Below are positions 60,345 to 64,000 of a stretch of 64,000 nucleotides of DNA, in pieces. The notes beneath the pieces are model-generated. The model was given only the letters and a program-made list of their open reading frames with translations. It was not told the origin of the DNA and did not search any database. The translations under genes were made by a program, and so were the position numbers. Every line of letters begins with the position of its first letter. Position 1 is the stretch's first letter. This stretch comes from Myxococcales bacterium (GTDB taxonomy: Bacteria; Myxococcota_A; Polyangia; Polyangiales; Polyangiaceae), in the NCBI GenBank assembly GCA_016703425.1, contig JADJCA010000001.1:434001-498000 (forward strand), read 5' to 3'.

Positions 60345-63300
60345 TCAGGGCAGGAACTCGACGCTCGCGCTTGGCGAGCTGAGGCCGGCGAAGCACTTGA
60401 CCGTTCCGGTGCGCGCGATGGCGCAGAAGCCGTCGCGTGAGCCGTCGATGGCCACGAAGTCGCCGAGCGGCACCGTGAGGTTCTTGTTGCCGCCCAAGCA
60501 CTCGATGTTGCCCCCGGTGCGGACGCCGCACACGCCGTTGTCGTCGACGGCGACGTCGCGAAAGGTTGCCGTGGCGCTCGTCGTCGCGCCGGTGCACTTG
60601 AGGATTCCATCGGCGCGCAGACCGCAGAGGCCGCCGTGGCCCATGTCGATGCGTTCGAAGGGCCCGCCGGCGAGGGCGTTCGCAGACGGGGCGGTTCCCC
60701 AGCAGACCACCTGGCGAGCCAGGTTGAGGGCGCACGTGCGATAGACGTTCGCGACGAGCTGAACGTAGGTGCCGGCCGGCACGCTCGTCTGCCCCGAGCC
60801 GTTCTTCCCGAAACACGCGACGCTACCGCTATTGCGGCGTGCGCACGCGTGGTCGTAGCCGACGGCAATCTCCACGAACGGGCCCGCGGGCAGCGTTCCA
60901 AAGCTGGCGCCCCAGCAGTGAATCTCGCCGGCGTCATCGAGGCCGCACGCGCCGTTCGTCCCCGCGCCGACGCTCGTGTACTTGCCGGTGGGCGGCGTTG
61001 CGCGACCGCCGCTGTTGTTGCCCCAGCAGGCGAGCGTTCCGCTCTGCTGCACGCCGCACGCGTAGACCGAGCCCGCCGAGACGCGCCCTTGCGGCGCCGA
61101 CTTCGCTCCGCAGTCGACGGGGCAGCCACCGCTCGCGGCGTCGTCGCAGCTCTCGAAGGGCGACACGTGGCCGTCACCGCAGGTCGATAGCTTGCAGGTC
61201 GGCTGGCAGCTGCCGTCGACCGACGACATGGGACCCGAGTCGCACTCCTCGGCGGGGCCGACGTAGCCGTCGCCGCATGTCGCGTTCTTGCACGCCTTGG
61301 TGCATGCGCCGTTGTTCGCGTTGGCGGCGCCGAGATCGCACTCTTCGCCGGGGCCGACGAGGCCGTCGCCGCAGCGTGCGGCTGCGCATGCCGTGGTGCA
61401 GGCCCCCGCGTCGTCGTTGGCGGCTCCGAGATCGCACTGCTCAAAGGGGCCCACGAGACCGTCGCCACAGACCGCCTTCTTGCAAGCCGACTTGCACGCG
61501 CTCGTGTCGCCGTTGGCGGCGCCGTTGTCGCACTCCTCACCGACTCCCACGTGGCCGTCGCCGCAGACGTCGGCGACGCACTGGGGCGTGCACGCGCCCG
61601 TGTCGAAGTTGCCGCAGCCGAGGTCGCACGTCTCGCCGGCCTCGAGCGAGCCGTTGCCGCAGGTTGTTCCGGTGGTGACGCACGACTTGTTCACCGTGCG
61701 GAAGGCGGCCACGCCGCCAAAAGCACCGAGCATCGGGACCGCGACGAGCGTGACCTTGCCGTCGGGCTTCGCGGCGACGTCGAGGGTCGCCGTGAAGGCG
61801 CCCTGAGTGCAATCGGTCTCGCCGAAGGCGTCACCCTTCCAGACGATCTTGCCGGCCGAGCAGGTGCCGCTCACCGTCACCTTGCCGCGCACGAGCGCAT
61901 CCTCGGCTGGCGCCGTGATGTTCACCGTCGGCGCCGTGTACGACGGGTTCGACGAGGTGCACGTGCCGTTGTGGAACTGGTTGCCAACGGTCCTCGGCGG
62001 CACGACGGTGACGGTCTCGCCCTGCTCGAAGCTCGCGCCCCCCTTGTAGTAGCAGAGGCGAAGGACGTACGGCCCCGAGTTGGCCTGGTAGGTCGGCGAG
62101 CGAAACGACCAAAAGGAGACGGGCGACGAAACGGTTTGCGTCAGCGAAGACGCCGGCGTCGTGTTTTGCAGCGTGCAGGTCGGTGGCGACGCGACGGCGC
62201 TCGCCACGTAGTAGTTCGACGCCGCGCCGGCACCGACGAACGAGAGTCGCGCGCGATCGTTGAAGGTGCTCGCTGTGCAGCCGAGCGCTGCCATATGGGG
62301 CGGCGCCCCGACGATCGGCGCCGCGGGCGCGCTCGCCGTCGTCCCACCGCTGTAGAGCGGAACGTCATCGCCGTTGTCGCTGCAGACGCGAATGCCATAA
62401 ACGGCGCCGGCGGTGAGGTCTTTCAGCGTGATCGCCGTGCTCGTCGTCACCACGCCTTGCCCAGCGGTGCAGTCGGCCGGCGCGCTTCCCGTGGCGAAGG
62501 CCACTCGATAGCGGGTCGCGCCCGCGACGGCGGCGAAGCTCACGGTGGCCCAGTTGAGGCCTCGCTCGTCGACCGTCACGCTCGCCGGATCGGCCGCCGG
62601 GGCGCGATGCAGAAAGGCTGTCGCCGTGACGCCGGTCGAGACGTCCGGCGTTGGGTTTCCATTCCGCGCGCAGACGCGGAAGGCGTACTCCTTGTTCGGC
62701 ACAAGGCCGCTGACGCTCGCAGCGTTGTTCGAGACCTCGAGCGTTGCGCCGCTGCACGACGAAGGCGCGGTCGAGCCCTCCTGGTGCACGACGCGGTACG
62801 AGGTCGCCCCGCTGGCGGCGAGCCACGCGAGCTCGATCGTGTCGGTGGAGCCGGTCTTCTGCGCGGCCACAAGATCGCTCGGCTCGCCCGGAGGCAGCGA
62901 CAAGGTTCGCGTCACAAGCGTCGCGCCGGCGGAGAAGGCCTTGCCGCCGCTAGCGGGCGTCGTCACAGCGCAGACACGAATGGCGTAGTCGGAGTCCGGC
63001 GTGAGGCCCGAGAGAGTCTTGCTGAGACTGGGGGCGGGCTCGAGGGTGGCGCCGAGACAGTCGGCCGGCGGCGTGGTGCCCGCCACGTGAGCCACCGCAT
63101 AGTCGGTCGCGTGGGCAACGCCGGTCCAGGCGACGTGCAGCTCGGTGGGCGCCAGGGACTTGGCCTTGAGGCCCGTGACATCCGTCGCGGCGGTCGGCGT
63201 CGCCTCCGCGTCAGGCCCGGAGCCGCCATCGGCGCTCACGAGGCCGCCTTCGGCCTCAGGCGGCGACGGGGGCGCCGGATTCGCCGCGTCGCCTACTGCG

Positions 63301-63392
63301 GAGCCGCCGCTCGGGGCCACGTCGACGGGGCCGGAGCCGCCGCAGCCGTAGAGCCCAAGGAGCCCGAAAATCACCACGGCGGTTTTCGTCAT
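60345..63392 (-). CDS. Giant lipoprotein with FN3, DUF4215 and RCC1-like repeats
   Basis: Surface lipoprotein of 1015 residues. Signal FGLLGLYGC, then an Asp/Pro/Gly linker. Residues about 70-350 contain three fibronectin type III-like domains (ELHVAWTGVAHATDYAVAHV, IELAWLAASGATSYRVVHQE, and a third). After a beta-rich middle come about five DUF4215 cysteine repeats (about 600-770; CGDGxVGxxEECDxGAAN). The last 220 residues are RCC1-like propeller blades (ACGVQQSGTLACWGNNSGG, CGLDDAGEIHCWG). The architecture suggests adhesion or binding at the cell surface. The nearby promoter region (63393-63540) includes an AT-richer stretch at about 63433-63452. Confidence 0.85.
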   Translation of the reverse strand: MTKTAVVIFGLLGLYGCGGSGPVDVAPSGGSAVGDAANPAPPSPPEAEGGLVSADGGSGPDAEATPTAATDVTGLKAKSLAPTELHVAWTGVAHATDYAVAHVAGTTPPADCLGATLEPAPSLSKTLSGLTPDSDYAIRVCAVTTPASGGKAFSAGATLVTRTLSLPPGEPSDLVAAQKTGSTDTIELAWLAASGATSYRVVHQEGSTAPSSCSGATLEVSNNAASVSGLVPNKEYAFRVCARNGNPTPDVSTGVTATAFLHRAPAADPASVTVDERGLNWATVSFAAVAGATRYRVAFATGSAPADCTAGQGVVTTSTAITLKDLTAGAVYGIRVCSDNGDDVPLYSGGTTASAPAAPIVGAPPHMAALGCTASTFNDRARLSFVGAGAASNYYVASAVASPPTCTLQNTTPASSLTQTVSSPVSFWSFRSPTYQANSGPYVLRLCYYKGGASFEQGETVTVVPPRTVGNQFHNGTCTSSNPSYTAPTVNITAPAEDALVRGKVTVSGTCSAGKIVWKGDAFGETDCTQGAFTATLDVAAKPDGKVTLVAVPMLGAFGGVAAFRTVNKSCVTTGTTCGNGSLEAGETCDLGCGNFDTGACTPQCVADVCGDGHVGVGEECDNGAANGDTSACKSACKKAVCGDGLVGPFEQCDLGAANDDAGACTTACAAARCGDGLVGPGEECDLGAANANNGACTKACKNATCGDGYVGPAEECDSGPMSSVDGSCQPTCKLSTCGDGHVSPFESCDDAASGGCPVDCGAKSAPQGRVSAGSVYACGVQQSGTLACWGNNSGGRATPPTGKYTSVGAGTNGACGLDDAGEIHCWGASFGTLPAGPFVEIAVGYDHACARRNSGSVACFGKNGSGQTSVPAGTYVQLVANVYRTCALNLARQVVCWGTAPSANALAGGPFERIDMGHGGLCGLRADGILKCTGATTSATATFRDVAVDDNGVCGVRTGGNIECLGGNKNLTVPLGDFVAIDGSRDGFCAIARTGTVKCFAGLSSPSASVEFLP

Positions 63393-63540
63393 GGTTCATG
63401 GACGGGCCTTTCGGCGAGGCCTTCTGGTGGGAATGGAATAATTACAGTCTCAGGGGACTGGTGGCGGTCCCTAAAACGCCCGCCGTGGCCTGGGCCGCCG
63501 TCGATGCCGACGGCTGAAGCCCGTCAGCTCCTTCGCGTCG

Positions 63541-64000
63541 CTAGAAGCGCCCCGCGAGGCCCACCGACGACAAGCCCACCTGCGGCGCCACATACGACCC
63601 CGCGCGCGGCGAGGCGCGTTCCCCCACGAGAGCGCCCACAAGGAAGACGCCCGCACCGGCGGCCATGACGCCGAAGCCCACGTTCGAAACGTTGGCGAGC
63701 GTCTTCGACGACGAGATGGAGTCGGCCGCAGTGTTGGGGCAATCCTGCCCGTTGCACAGAGACTTGGCTTCGCTCGCCTGCGAGAGCGACATGAGGCCAG
63801 CCACACTGCCAACAGCAGCGCCGGCGCCGGCCACCCCCAGCGCGATCCACGCGTACGTTGGAACGGTGCCCGCCTCGTCTGGCCCTGAAGGCGTCTTGGC
63901 GGCTGCGTCGGGCGCGGGCCGAGCCTCGGTCCTCTCGGGCGAACTCTCCGGCGAGCGTGCGCCGGCCGACTCCGGCGAGAGCACCACGCGCAGGATCTTC
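63541..64000 (-). CDS. Membrane protein, C-terminal part (truncated by window end)
   Basis: The frame is open from the window edge to TAG at 63541-63543, so at least 152 C-terminal residues belong to a gene whose start lies beyond 64000. An Ala/Pro/Asp linker leads to two hydrophobic segments (WIALGVAGAGAAVGSVAGLM and VGFGVMAAGAGVFLVGALVG) with a small Cys-containing loop between (LCNGQDCPN). This tail is common at the end of myxobacterial TPR or PEGA-domain proteins, but that part is not visible here. Confidence 0.6.
   Translation of the reverse strand, partial: KILRVVLSPESAGARSPESSPERTEARPAPDAAAKTPSGPDEAGTVPTYAWIALGVAGAGAAVGSVAGLMSLSQASEAKSLCNGQDCPNTAADSISSSKTLANVSNVGFGVMAAGAGVFLVGALVGERASPRAGSYVAPQVGLSSVGLAGRF

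Noticed and set aside
61551..63668. Plus-strand frame of 705 codons opposite the FN3/DUF4215 gene
   Set aside because: The cysteine repeats and RCC1 motifs on the minus strand decide the coding strand.
1..64000. Search for tRNA, rRNA and riboswitch sequences
   Set aside because: No cloverleaf, rRNA segment or known riboswitch core was recognised by eye; a covariance-model search could still find a missed small RNA.

Overview
The window is about 64 kb of very GC-rich DNA. Its gene content points to a myxobacterium (phylum Myxococcota, probably Polyangiales/Sorangiineae). It has many lipoproteins with long Ala/Asp/Gly or Pro-rich linkers, DUF4215 cysteine-rich repeats next to RCC1-like repeats, an AgmX/PglI-type C-terminal domain behind a kinase-like region, a FHA-sigma54 activator, and split exopolysaccharide-export genes. 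The lineage call is inference from gene content. No rRNA, tRNA, CRISPR array, insertion sequence or prophage was recognised; the region reads as chromosome backbone with some accessory genes.

Layout. 1-1.1 kb: end of a polysaccharide-export pair (outer-membrane beta-barrel and a short OPX/Wza lipoprotein). 1.2-6.6 kb: mazG, rlmN, then a tight operon of three uncharacterised envelope proteins and a divergent Lgt-family enzyme. 6.6-10.1 kb (minus strand): a peroxide-response cluster of PerR, rubrerythrin, Fe-S oxidoreductase, DUF3501 and a hotdog thioesterase, with a PerR-type operator in front. 10.1-19.2 kb: fatty acyl-AMP ligase, a large lipoprotein, an RluA-type pseudouridine synthase, a flippase-like membrane protein, a MoxR ATPase and a MATCAP-like metallopeptidase. 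19.2-26.7 kb: a kinase-remnant/GYF_2/AgmX membrane protein, a DEAD-box helicase, a polyprenyl synthase coupled to a MarR/GbsR-type regulator, and a TPR protein with a decayed zincin. 26.8-34.6 kb: L,D-transpeptidase, a TonB-like protein, an FKBP lipoprotein, a SecD-head/PrsW fusion and an MscS/cyclic-nucleotide channel. 34.6-41.6 kb: sucA, alaX, thiS and a FHA-sigma54 activator. 41.6-46 kb: overlapping plsC, phospholipase D and M16-like genes. 46-48.5 kb: an ECF-like sigma factor behind a candidate sigma54 promoter with upstream palindromes, then a PIN toxin-antitoxin pair. 48.6-55.2 kb: amidohydrolase, Fe-S protein, rlpA, gamma-carbonic anhydrase, miaB and an acyl-CoA synthetase. 55.2-64 kb is more accessory: a PD40 propeller lipoprotein, an orphan topoisomerase VI-A/Spo11-like gene, a zinc-ribbon protein, an Uma2 nuclease, micro-genes, an OmpA lipoprotein, a giant FN3/DUF4215/RCC1 lipoprotein and a partial membrane protein.

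Seven otherwise well-preserved genes are broken by single-base shifts, ten in all, several in or next to short homopolymers. Sequence error is the simplest reading, and those genes are described as their reconstructed products. The most unusual items are the orphan topoisomerase VI-A-like gene, the pseudokinase/AgmX protein, the SecD-PrsW fusion, the TPR-dead-zincin fusion, the MATCAP-like peptidase, the PerR-controlled cluster and the sigma54-to-ECF regulatory region.
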